From Novosphingobium sp. Leaf2 (lineage in GTDB: Bacteria > Pseudomonadota > Alphaproteobacteria > Sphingomonadales > Sphingomonadaceae), in the NCBI RefSeq assembly GCF_001421325.1, contig NZ_LMJY01000017.1, positions 124,001 to 188,000 on the forward strand: a stretch of 64,000 bases of DNA, read 5' to 3'. This document shows, piece after piece, positions 7,782 to 15,944 of the stretch. Position 1 is the stretch's first letter, and each line of letters begins with the position of its first letter. Made by a program: the position numbers and the translations under genes. The notes below the pieces were generated by a model that worked only from the letters and a program-made list of their open reading frames with translations, made no database searches and was not told the DNA's origin.

Positions 7782-9538
7782 CTTTCGGGCTGATGCTTGT
7801 CGCGCAGGGTGCGCCACAGCCGTTTCCAAGGCGTGGTATCCTCAGCTTTGTAAGCTGCAAACTGTGCGGCCAACGCTTGATGCTGATCGGCGGCGCTTGA
7901 AAGCGCACGCGTGCGACTGGCAATTTCGTCGTTCAAACGCAGAATTTCCGCTTCCAGTCGCTCGGTATCGGATTGCCTGGCAAGGTTCTGTTTGGCCGCC
8001 TCACTCAAGGCCGCATCGCGCGTGGTCACCTCGTCTTTCAGGCGTTTCACCTCGCTACGCAAGATGTCGGCCTCGGCATCGCGCTCACTGGCGGTTTGGA
8101 AAGCACGTTCCAGCTTGGCACCTTGCGTCGCGATGGTCGCTTCGTGGTCGATCGCCAGCGCGCGCTGAGCGTCAGCGTCCATACGGGCAGCTTCCGCCGC
8201 CGTGATGGACTGCGCCAAATCTGCATCGCGCGCAGCAATCACGCGATCAAGCTCCTCTACCCTACGCTTCAGAGCTTCAATTTCGCGCGTAAGGATAGCA
8301 GCGCCATCTGCGGCCTGTGCCAAAGCAGCGTCCTTTTCGCGAAGCTCATTCTCGGCTTGCGACGCGTGGGTCGAGAGCGCCCGCAACTCTGTACGCGTTT
8401 CTTCTACCTCCCGCTGCAGCGCCTCTGCCTGCGATGTTCGTGCGGACAGCAGATCATTTACCTGGTCCAGTTCATGTTGCAGTGCCCCGTTGCGCGCTTC
8501 GATGCCAGCATGTGCCTGCTGCGCCTGCTCTTGCGCACTGGTCCGCAGCCACTCGACATGCCGCAAATGCTCGTGCGCTTGCTCAAGGCTCCTGCGAAGC
8601 TGGGCCGCTTCGCCGGGTGCTCCGCGGTTTGCTTCCACCGAGAAGGCTGGACCAAGAGCGAGACTGACCTGATCGAACCGGGTGCGGATCTGGTCTAGCT
8701 TGCGGTGATCGGCGACATCTTCGCTACCGCGCGCCCAACGGACCATTATCTCAAACGTGTCGGACACCCAGACGGAGGCGTCATAGCCGACGTCGTCGCT
8801 TTCCGCTCGGGGATAGCCAGCGATTTCCGCGTCGACCTTTTTCCGGGGATCCAGGAATGCGTCCACCTCAGCGGCCGACATTGCGGTTCGACGTGGAAAA
8901 ACGACATCGAAATGGTCAGCCGCGCGCTGGATGATGGCCTTCCAATCGTGCAGAAGCTGTGCATATGTCGTGAACAGTCGCGCCCGGCCACGCGTTGCGA
9001 TCTCCGCATCGAGCACGTAGCGCAACCACAGCAATTTACCCGTCCACTCATAGGTGCCGTCACGTCGCAGCAGCGATGCCGCCACCTCGGATGGGTCGCG
9101 GACAGGCATGATAATGCTGGTATCCACATCATCGCTTGCCAGGATATCCAGCCACCACTTGGCGAGACGGCAGATGCGCGGGTCCTTGAGAACGAACAGG
9201 GGCGCGTCCTCAAACTCCTGGCGCACGAGGGCGCGGGCGCGATTGGCAAATCGCTCCGCTATCGGCGAGCGGTACCAATCGTCGTTGAAAGGCTGCCAGT
9301 CATCCCAGCTCGTTCCCGCAGACGACATCAATTCGTCATTGAAGGCCGATATTGCTTCGGACTCCCAGTGGCCGCTTTCGTTGCCCACGTTGGGGCCCAT
9401 CAAAGTGGCCGGAAGAGCGCAGCCTTGGGTATTGAGCACGCGGGTGAGCGCACTCGTCCCGGAGCGATGCGCGCCCAGCACCAGGACGCAGGTGGCGCGG
9501 GTGTTATGCTTCAAAACGCGGTCCGACGAACGTTGCAT
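7778..9538 (-). CDS. Sulfotransferase-family protein with long C-terminal coiled coil
   Basis: A 586-residue protein. Residues 15-250 look like a PAPS-dependent sulfotransferase: the 5'-phosphosulfate loop LGAHRSGTSAL at 21-31, GHWES, LKDPRICRL, and the 3'-phosphate loop MPVRDPSEV. From about residue 310 to 560 it is an uninterrupted Ala/Glu/Arg/Leu-rich coiled coil. The N-terminal fold probably modifies sugars of the surface glycan with sulfate; the coiled coil may tether the enzyme to a synthesis complex or measure polymer length. The latter idea is inference from other glycan systems. Confidence 0.8.
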   Translation of the reverse strand: MQRSSDRVLKHNTRATCVLVLGAHRSGTSALTRVLNTQGCALPATLMGPNVGNESGHWESEAISAFNDELMSSAGTSWDDWQPFNDDWYRSPIAERFANRARALVRQEFEDAPLFVLKDPRICRLAKWWLDILASDDVDTSIIMPVRDPSEVAASLLRRDGTYEWTGKLLWLRYVLDAEIATRGRARLFTTYAQLLHDWKAIIQRAADHFDVVFPRRTAMSAAEVDAFLDPRKKVDAEIAGYPRAESDDVGYDASVWVSDTFEIMVRWARGSEDVADHRKLDQIRTRFDQVSLALGPAFSVEANRGAPGEAAQLRRSLEQAHEHLRHVEWLRTSAQEQAQQAHAGIEARNGALQHELDQVNDLLSARTSQAEALQREVEETRTELRALSTHASQAENELREKDAALAQAADGAAILTREIEALKRRVEELDRVIAARDADLAQSITAAEAARMDADAQRALAIDHEATIATQGAKLERAFQTASERDAEADILRSEVKRLKDEVTTRDAALSEAAKQNLARQSDTERLEAEILRLNDEIASRTRALSSAADQHQALAAQFAAYKAEDTTPWKRLWRTLRDKHQPES

Positions 9539-9695
9539 ACAGTTCCCGCATCGCTTTCGTGTTCAGGGATGACACCCGATCGCACGTACGCCAAACGGGA
9601 AGCATTCGGTTCCCTCAAGCGGTAGGAGTTGGGCGGGATACCTGTCAATCCGGTGTCTTGCGAAGTTCGCCTTTCTTCAGTTCGGGACGTCATCG

Positions 9696-10658
9696 TCAGC
9701 CCAGCAATCGGCGTGCCAGCTTTTTGGCGAACGAGGGTTTGCCAGGTCGGGCGATCGTCTCACCCAGATAGCGGTTGGGCCGTGGCAGCCCGTCGCTGAT
9801 CGACCGCAGGTTGCGAAGGTCCAGACGGCCCAGCGCTTCGTCGGAAAAGGCCGGGGTGTAATAGATGCAATCGTCGAAGTAATAGTGCGTCACCTGCGAC
9901 CAGCGGGTCAGCGTGGCGTCGATCTGGCGCGTGCCGCCGTGAAGCAGGTTCGCCGCCCAGATGAGCGCCTGACCCTTGCGCGCCAGGAATTGTTCCTCTG
10001 TGGCACCATAGGCTTCGCGCAGCGCGCGCCAGCCTTCGGCGAAGGGCTCTTGCGCGGAAGCCAGGGTGCTGCCGTGGCCGCGCCGTCCGATCGTAGCGTT
10101 ATTCAGCATCGGCCAGCGATGCGATCCGGGTAGGTAGAACAACGGTCCGGCATCGGCGCCGATGTCCTCCATCGCCAGCCATACGCCGCACATGAACCGT
10201 TCGGGCAAGCTGGAGAAATGCACCATGTCGGTATGCGCCTCCTGCTGGGTGCCTACCGGAAAGTTGAGCGTCTGGAAGGGAAAGGCGCGCCGTCCGTACA
10301 GCTTGCCAAGGATGTCCAACATCGCCTGATTGGCGGCGATGGCGCGCACATCGTCATCGAATTTCCACGCGTCCTGAATGCGCCGCTCACCGATGGTCTT
10401 GTCGCTTTGCGGATCGGCGAAGTCGATGCCGGCATATCGGGGCGCCAGGTTGGCCTTGATCCGTTCCACCCGCGCGTCGATCTCCGGATCGGGGAAGTCG
10501 AGGACCGCATACCCCTTCTCATGCAAATCCGTGGCGATCCGCTCCTCTTCGGGCGTCAACCCCATCGCTGCGCGCTGCGCCGCGAACAGGGGAGATTCGA
10601 CCAGAGGAATACCGGGAAAGGGGTTGGTCACGAAAACAGGGTATCCTTGGTTGCGCAC
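9696..10658 (-). CDS. Phytanoyl-CoA dioxygenase (PhyH) family protein
   Basis: A 320-residue Fe(II)/2-oxoglutarate-dependent oxygenase of the PhyH family. The iron-binding HxD (H142, D144 in AHTDMVHF) and the distal His H240 (ANLLHGGTR) are visible, along with FYLPGSHRWP, which is typical of the family. A GTG start at 10658 is used; no ATG lies nearby upstream. In this context it may hydroxylate a sugar or lipid of the surface polymer, but the substrate is not known. Confidence 0.85.
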   Translation of the reverse strand: MRNQGYPVFVTNPFPGIPLVESPLFAAQRAAMGLTPEEERIATDLHEKGYAVLDFPDPEIDARVERIKANLAPRYAGIDFADPQSDKTIGERRIQDAWKFDDDVRAIAANQAMLDILGKLYGRRAFPFQTLNFPVGTQQEAHTDMVHFSSLPERFMCGVWLAMEDIGADAGPLFYLPGSHRWPMLNNATIGRRGHGSTLASAQEPFAEGWRALREAYGATEEQFLARKGQALIWAANLLHGGTRQIDATLTRWSQVTHYYFDDCIYYTPAFSDEALGRLDLRNLRSISDGLPRPNRYLGETIARPGKPSFAKKLARRLLG

Positions 10659-10715
10659 GTAAGAGGTTTGCTGGCCCTACCGCGTCGGGCTGCGGGATAG
10701 AAGCGCGGGTTTCAT

Positions 10716-11489
10716 CTAGCGGCCCAGAGCATGACGCAGGCGATCGGCGATCATACGCCGCGCTCGCCGCATGCCGCCGGAGCCGCGCATGGTATGGCGC
10801 AGGATCAGGCCGAAATCGTGGCGGATGCTGCCCAGTTCGTCCAGTTCGCCATACACCTGCCAGAACGCCCGCGGGCCCAAGGCGCGGGGCATGTTGAAAG
10901 CGCCGTGGTACCCAAAGCTGGTGGCCAAGTCGCCGGTGCGCTCGGTCGCGAAGGCATCTGCCAGATCGCGCGGTGCGAATCGCATTCCTTGTGCCTCCAG
11001 CCACGCGCGGTTGGTGCGTCCGATGGCCACGTCCTCCGGGTGGACCGGGATGAACTGCGGGTCCCGGCACAGCTCCATGAGCTGCCGGCTGCGGATCGAA
11101 AAGCCGCCGTTGCCCACGTCGTGGCCATCGTCGAATTGGGGCCAGCTTGCGCCGATATAGTCGTAGTCCAGGAACGCCGGATTCCACCGATCGGCGCGCA
11201 ACAGATGGCCGTCCCACTGCGCGATCATGCAATGGGTGGAGACTACATGGCTGGCCAGCCGGGTCAGCAGGAAGTCGGAATAGGCCGCAGACGAACGCAA
11301 GGGCGCGATCGGCAGCACCCGGATGGACGGATGCAGGGGGCATACAACCGCGTCGGTAAACAGCAGCACCTCGGCGAAATCCACCTGCGCCACGCTGGCT
11401 TCCAGCGCGCGCACGGTGGCGGCCACGTTCACGGAGGTGACCGCGCATAGCGTCACCTGCGGCAGGGAAAGGCGTTGGGGCTGTATCAT
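10716..11489 (-). CDS. DUF5672-type glycan-locus protein
   Basis: A 257-residue protein recognised as DUF5672-like from QWDGHLL, DYDYIGASWP, VGNGGFSIRS and PEDVAIG, motifs reminiscent of a GT-A type transferase (the DGHLL and GNGGFS segments are positioned like nucleotide-sugar/acceptor loops). The biochemical role of the domain is not established; a glycosyltransferase is most likely. It sits seven bases downstream of the GT2 gene and upstream of the PhyH gene, all on the minus strand. Confidence 0.8.
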   Translation of the reverse strand: MIQPQRLSLPQVTLCAVTSVNVAATVRALEASVAQVDFAEVLLFTDAVVCPLHPSIRVLPIAPLRSSAAYSDFLLTRLASHVVSTHCMIAQWDGHLLRADRWNPAFLDYDYIGASWPQFDDGHDVGNGGFSIRSRQLMELCRDPQFIPVHPEDVAIGRTNRAWLEAQGMRFAPRDLADAFATERTGDLATSFGYHGAFNMPRALGPRAFWQVYGELDELGSIRHDFGLILRHTMRGSGGMRRARRMIADRLRHALGR

Positions 11490-11496
11490 GGCACCG

Positions 11497-13239
11497 TCAA
11501 AGCTGAACGACGAAACGATCGCTGAACCTGTTCAGGTCGGGATGATGGAAGGGATCGACTATGGCGTCCGTTCCCCATCGGGTTTTCATCGCTTCCAGTT
11601 CGCCGGCCAGTCGCTCTGCGCCCACCGGATCGCGGTCGAACCCGCGTGACACGGATTCGTGATGGATCAGGACTGCGCGGGGTTCGTAAAATGATTGCCA
11701 ACCGCGCGCGTTGAGACGCATGCACAAGTCCACATCGTTGAAGGCGACCGCGAAGTTGGCCTCGTCTAGGCCGCCTACTGCCATGAAGCGTTGACGCTGC
11801 ACCACCAGGCAAGCGGCGGTTACGGCGGAGGTGAACTGGGGCAGGGCATGACGGTTAAAATAGCCCTGTGCATCCGGCCTCAACAGCCGATGGGCATGGG
11901 TCGCGCCGCCGCAAATGCCCAGGATTACCCCGGCATGCTGGATGCGTCCGTCCGGATAGAGCAGCTGCGCGCCCACCGCGCCGACATCCTCTCGCAACGC
12001 CTGGGTCGCCATGATGCCGAGCCAGTCTGGTGCCAGCACTTCGATGTCGTTGTTGAGCAGGCACAGCAACGCACCGCGCGCCAGCTGCGCGGCACGGTTG
12101 TTCAAGGTGGAGAAATTGAAGGGGCCGGGTGCCCGCAGCACGCGGTGGCGGCACGGGTCCAGCGCATCAAGGTACGCGAGCGTGTCGGGATCATCGCTGC
12201 CGTTGTCGACAACGATGACTTCGATGTCAGGGTAGTCGGTTCGCGCCACCCCTTCCAGACACTTGCGCAGCAGGTTCAGGCCGTTGCGGGTGGGCACGAT
12301 TACACTGACCGGGGGCAAGGCGCCGCTGATCGCAAGTGCGTCGGGCAGACGCGGGCGTGGCCGCGTGCGGCGATGGTGCAAGACGTGGCGCACGTGCACC
12401 GGTTCAGCCTTTGCCGCTGCCACGGTTTGCGCCACCAACTGCGCCGCCCACCCAGATCCGGACGTATGCGACAGCTGGCTTTCCGAAACGTGCAGGATGC
12501 AGGCACCGGTCAGATAATCGTGATGGCGGAACAGTTCGGCATTCCAGTCCGGCTTGAAATGCGGCGCGCTGCGCCTGCCCGACAGGTCCATCAGGTCATC
12601 GTCCGCGTAAGCGATGGTGGCATGCCTGGCAGAGTCATGTGCGAGCGCATTCAGGTACGCGTCGCGTGTGCCGGGGGCGAGTCTATCTCCCGGCGCGATT
12701 GCCAACACCCAGGGATCGTCCTGCCAGGGGATGTGGCGGGCGGCTTCGGCGAGCGTCAACCCGTCCGGGCCGCCAATGACCAGCCCCACGATATTTTCGC
12801 ACGAAAGACTTTGCAGCGTGCGGTCCACACCCTCTTGCCCGGCAGCGGTATCGATCAGCGCAACGATCGTCCCGGCAACGTGGGGCGTGCGCGCCACCGC
12901 CACCTCGCGCTCAAGCCACAATCCATAGGCGCGGGGCGACGCCGACAACAGCGGGGCAAAGCGGGCGCGGGCGCGTACGCGCTTTCCGCAGATCCGCCAC
13001 CAGACGGCCACCAGATATGCGAGCGGCGCTATCCGGAACGCATCCAGATGAATGCGCATCTTCAGCCAGGCGCTTGCCGTGTGCCGGGATGGGGAACCGG
13101 TCTGCCGGGGCTCGATGTTGATCGCTCGCATCAAGACCGCGATAGCCGTTTGGCGGATGGGAACAAGACCCCCGCAAGCGATGCCACCCACGGCTGCGCG
13201 ATAAAGTTGCGGCCGATCGACCAAAAGATCGGTGGCCAT
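11497..13239 (-). CDS. Glycosyltransferase family 2 protein
   Basis: About 580 residues from the ATG at 13239. The C-terminal half is a canonical GT-A/GT2 domain: PPVSVIVPTRNGLNLLRKCL, VVDNGSDDPDTL, LLCLLNNDIEVLAPDW (the DxD-like NND), then AVGGLDEANFAVAFNDVDLCMR, with acceptor loop residues. The N-terminal part (FKPDWNAELFRHHDYLTG and preceding) resembles the first domain of large two-domain GT2 proteins. The frame stays open 86 codons further upstream, but that stretch has no coding look, so 13239 is chosen. Probably it adds a sugar to the surface polysaccharide. Confidence 0.8.
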   Translation of the reverse strand: MATDLLVDRPQLYRAAVGGIACGGLVPIRQTAIAVLMRAINIEPRQTGSPSRHTASAWLKMRIHLDAFRIAPLAYLVAVWWRICGKRVRARARFAPLLSASPRAYGLWLEREVAVARTPHVAGTIVALIDTAAGQEGVDRTLQSLSCENIVGLVIGGPDGLTLAEAARHIPWQDDPWVLAIAPGDRLAPGTRDAYLNALAHDSARHATIAYADDDLMDLSGRRSAPHFKPDWNAELFRHHDYLTGACILHVSESQLSHTSGSGWAAQLVAQTVAAAKAEPVHVRHVLHHRRTRPRPRLPDALAISGALPPVSVIVPTRNGLNLLRKCLEGVARTDYPDIEVIVVDNGSDDPDTLAYLDALDPCRHRVLRAPGPFNFSTLNNRAAQLARGALLCLLNNDIEVLAPDWLGIMATQALREDVGAVGAQLLYPDGRIQHAGVILGICGGATHAHRLLRPDAQGYFNRHALPQFTSAVTAACLVVQRQRFMAVGGLDEANFAVAFNDVDLCMRLNARGWQSFYEPRAVLIHHESVSRGFDRDPVGAERLAGELEAMKTRWGTDAIVDPFHHPDLNRFSDRFVVQL

Positions 13240-13539
13240 GCGAAGGGGAAAATGGTCCCTCACAGCGCTGGTCGATCCAGACACCTGCGCTACCGGGAGG
13301 CTCGCGTATGCATTATGCAACCTATTGTTTTCGATATCTATTTTAAGCGCGTGCCGATGCTGGTGCGGTACGGCCCTGCGGGGCCGCGCCGCCATTTTCC
13401 GGTCAAGGCGCGGGGGGACGTGCAAATGTTGCAACTTCGTCACACTTGGGAAGTATCTGCCCTCGCGCCCCTTGTGACGGAAACTTGGCAGACCCATTCT
13501 CGTTCTCGCTGAGAATGCAAATACTAGAGGACGTTATCA
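13240..13539. other. Divergent promoter region between GT2 gene and barrel protein
   Basis: These 300 bases have no convincing gene. They contain a perfect six-base stem (CGGCCC/GGGCCG) near 13375 and an ATTCTC/GAGAAT inverted repeat just before the barrel-protein ribosome binding site (AGAGGA near 13527). Promoters for both directions are expected here. Confidence 0.4.
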
Positions 13540-14163
13540 ATGAATTTCAAAGCCCTCACTCTCGCGGCCGTCGCCGCGGTAGCGATCGCCACGCCCGCTC
13601 TGGCGCAGGACGCCGAGACGGAAGTCGCATCGAACGGAACTTCGTTCCGCGGTGTCCGCATCGAGGGTAACCTTGGCGGTGACCGTTTCATGTCGGAAGG
13701 CAACCACCACGACAAGTTCGGCTACGGTGGCACCGTCGGTTTCGACGGCACGATCGGTAGCCGTTTCGTGATCGGCGCCGAAGGTTCCTACTGGAACCCG
13801 AACAAGGGCAACGAAAACGTGACGGCGCTGGCTGATGGCAACACCATCGCGCACAAGTCGTTCGAAGAGTGGGGCGCCGCCGTGCGCGCCGGTGTCCTCG
13901 TGACCCCGCAGTTCCTGGTCTTCGGCAAGGCCGGCTACGTCAACGCCGAACAGCGCCGCGCGATCACCGGTCCGACCGGCGCGCTGCTGGTCTATGACCA
14001 CTATCGTTCGGACGGCTACCAGGTCGGTGGCGGTGTTGAATACACCGTGATGCCTGCCATGCGCACGCCGATCTACGTGAACGCACAGTACGTGTATTCG
14101 GTGTACAACGGCAATTCGAGCCGCCAGCGCGTGATGGCGGGCGTGGGTATCCGCTTCAAGTAA
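13540..14163 (+). CDS. Small outer-membrane beta-barrel protein
   Basis: A 207-residue exported protein. The signal peptide ends ATPALA-QD near residue 23. The rest alternates Gly/aromatic strands (FRGVRIEGNLGGDRF, YGGTVGFDG, FVIGAEGSYW, AGVLVTPQFLVFGKAGYV, YVNAQYVYSVY) and ends VMAGVGIRFK, typical of eight-stranded opacity/OmpA-like barrels (porin_2/OMP_b-brl families). The ATG at 13540 follows an AGAGGA site. A strong intrinsic terminator follows at 14190. It probably acts in outer-membrane structure; the ligand is unknown. Confidence 0.85.
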   Translation: MNFKALTLAAVAAVAIATPALAQDAETEVASNGTSFRGVRIEGNLGGDRFMSEGNHHDKFGYGGTVGFDGTIGSRFVIGAEGSYWNPNKGNENVTALADGNTIAHKSFEEWGAAVRAGVLVTPQFLVFGKAGYVNAEQRRAITGPTGALLVYDHYRSDGYQVGGGVEYTVMPAMRTPIYVNAQYVYSVYNGNSSRQRVMAGVGIRFK

Positions 14164-14189
14164 GCGCAGCCCGGGCTTGATGCCTGTGC

Positions 14190-14230
14190 AAAAAAGCCCG
14201 GTTCCTCATCATGAGGCACCGGGCTTTTTT
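14190..14230. terminator. Bidirectional rho-independent terminator
   Basis: A near-perfect inverted repeat (GCCCGGT..CCTCAT / ATGAGG..ACCGGGC) is flanked by six A on the left and six T on the right, so it can terminate both the barrel-protein gene and the converging PepSY/TonB group. The leftward gene at 14209-14532 ends inside the hairpin. Confidence 0.9.
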
Positions 14231-14532
14231 GTTGCGCCATGTGCAGCAAAGCGGCGCATGCACCCCGCAAGCAGCAATGTCGCGCATAGCGGCCCCAGCC
14301 AATCCACCCACTGGTCCAGCTTGGGCCAGACCCTCAGGTCGAACGGCCCCCACCAGGGCATGTTGGCGCGCAGACCATGGCCGAACATCTCGATCCAGCG
14401 GTATTCCGCCTGCGCCACCTCCCGCCCGATGAAATAGGCCGAGGCGATCCCCGCCCCGGCCCACCAGTTCCCGGTGGCGCGCGCGATGACGACCTGCACG
14501 ATGACGGCAAGGACGATGTGCTCGAAATACAT
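14209..14532 (-). CDS. Small membrane protein of metal-uptake operon
   Basis: A 107-residue protein starting at the ATG that overlaps the PepSY gene stop as TGATG. It has a hydrophobic N-terminal helix (HIVLAVIVQVVIA), an amphipathic W/Y-rich middle (GREVAQAEYRWIEMFGHG, NMPWWGPFDLRVWPKLDQW) and a second hydrophobic segment (LGPLCATLLLAGC). I do not recognise a named family with confidence. Its tight coupling to the PepSY and TonB genes suggests an accessory membrane role in the same uptake system. Its last codons lie in the terminator hairpin. Confidence 0.65.
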   Translation of the reverse strand: MYFEHIVLAVIVQVVIARATGNWWAGAGIASAYFIGREVAQAEYRWIEMFGHGLRANMPWWGPFDLRVWPKLDQWVDWLGPLCATLLLAGCMRRFAAHGATKKPGAS

Positions 14533-15944
14533 CACGGCGATCTGCTCCCGGTTGTTTTGATCCTGCGCCACCCCATCCAGTAATGCGCCGCTGGTGCCAG
14601 GCGGCCAACAGCCGCTTCGGCCAGCACCACCAAGGCCAGTGACACGCCGAAAAGCGGCATCGCCAGCGCCAGGACGATGACTGCGGCCACCACCATCCAG
14701 GAATGGCGCAGCGGCGCCAGCGCGCGTGGGGCACCCAGCGCGCCTTGGGGACGTCGGCGCCACCACAGGATCACGCTCGACACGCACAGCAGCACGAGCC
14801 CGATCAGCACGGTGAGATTGACCAGCTGGTTCGCAAGGCCTGCCCATGCGCCTTCATGGATGGCCACGCCGTAGCCCACCGCCCGGTCGATCCAGTGACG
14901 GTCGGCAAAGCGGCGAATGCCCACTACGGTGCCGTCGCCGGCCACCTGCGCGCTGTCGCGCTTCGGACGGTTTTCCGCCTGGCTGCTGACCTGCCACGCG
15001 CCGCCGGGCGCGGTGGGCGGGCTGATCTGCACGGGCGCGGCAAAATGCAGGGTTTGCGCGGTTCCCACCACCGCATCGAGCGCGGCCGGGGCCGGGGCGA
15101 CCATCGGCATCGCAGCGGGCATGTCCGCCATGCCGGCATGGTCCATGTGCCCGGCCATTGCGCCGCGCATGGCCGCGTCCGCTTGTGCGCGGCGCGCGCT
15201 GTCGGCGCGCGACCCGGCGGACCAGTCCTGCGGGCCGTCGGCGGTGCCGGTAACCGTGCGCACATCGCGCAGCCATGCGCCCCAGGCGTTCGCCCAAGGC
15301 AGGCCGGAGGCGATGAGGAACAGCGCGCCGATGCTGATCCACAGGCCGGTCACCGCATGCAAATCACGCCAAAGCGCCGCACGCCCCTGGCGCAGGCGCG
15401 GATAGATGACGCCGGCCAGCTTGCCGGCGCCGCGCGGCCACCACAGGAACAGGCCGGTCAGCAGCATCACCAGCGTCCAGCACGCTGCCATCTCCACCAG
15501 CGCCGAGCCGAAATTGCCCGCCAGCAGTTCGCCGTGCAGGCGAAACACCACGCGCATCAGGCGGTCCTCCTCCGGCACCTTATGCAGCACCGTGCCGGTC
15601 TGCGGATGCACCCAGACCCGCACCTCCCGGGCCCCGTTGCCGACCAGCACTTGCACCGCATCGTTCGGTTGTTGCGGCAGGACATAGGCGTGAAGCGCCG
15701 ATCCGGGCACCGCGGCCACGGCCTGTGCGGCGATCGCGTCTGGCGCCAGGCGCGGCGCTAGCGCCGTCGCAACGCCGCGATAAGGCGCATACAGCGCGTC
15801 CTCGATCTGCGGCTTGAACAGATAGATCCCGCCGGTGACGGACAGCCACAGCACGAACGGAATGCAGAACAGCCCGGCATAAAAGTGCCAGCGCCATACC
15901 GCGCGATACCAGCGTTCGGTGCGGGCCTCGGTCATAGCGTCCAT
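14532..15944 (-). CDS. PepSY-associated transmembrane protein (Met/His-rich loop)
   Basis: A 470-residue PepSY_TM family protein (iron/copper-regulated reductase-like). Transmembrane segments are visible near residues 20-42, 150-170, 190-210, and further C-terminal ones. PepSY signature-like YLFKPQIEDAL and WVHPQTGTVL segments precede HGELLAGNFG. Uniquely, residues about 255-282 are rich in Met and His (HMDHAGMADM, AAMPM), the kind of loop that binds copper in periplasmic proteins. It overlaps the TonB receptor gene by 13 bases. It probably reduces or releases metal delivered by the receptor. Confidence 0.85.
   Translation of the reverse strand: MDAMTEARTERWYRAVWRWHFYAGLFCIPFVLWLSVTGGIYLFKPQIEDALYAPYRGVATALAPRLAPDAIAAQAVAAVPGSALHAYVLPQQPNDAVQVLVGNGAREVRVWVHPQTGTVLHKVPEEDRLMRVVFRLHGELLAGNFGSALVEMAACWTLVMLLTGLFLWWPRGAGKLAGVIYPRLRQGRAALWRDLHAVTGLWISIGALFLIASGLPWANAWGAWLRDVRTVTGTADGPQDWSAGSRADSARRAQADAAMRGAMAGHMDHAGMADMPAAMPMVAPAPAALDAVVGTAQTLHFAAPVQISPPTAPGGAWQVSSQAENRPKRDSAQVAGDGTVVGIRRFADRHWIDRAVGYGVAIHEGAWAGLANQLVNLTVLIGLVLLCVSSVILWWRRRPQGALGAPRALAPLRHSWMVVAAVIVLALAMPLFGVSLALVVLAEAAVGRLAPAAHYWMGWRRIKTTGSRSP

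Noticed and set aside
13240..13497. N-terminal extension of the GT2 gene to 13497
   Set aside because: The extra 86 residues are basic and low in coding character, and would place the start next to the divergent barrel-protein promoter.
11791..13512. 573-residue plus-strand open frame opposite the GT2 gene
   Set aside because: It is the antisense of the clear GT2 coding region; composition is that of a GC3 shadow frame, with no family motif and no ribosome binding site.
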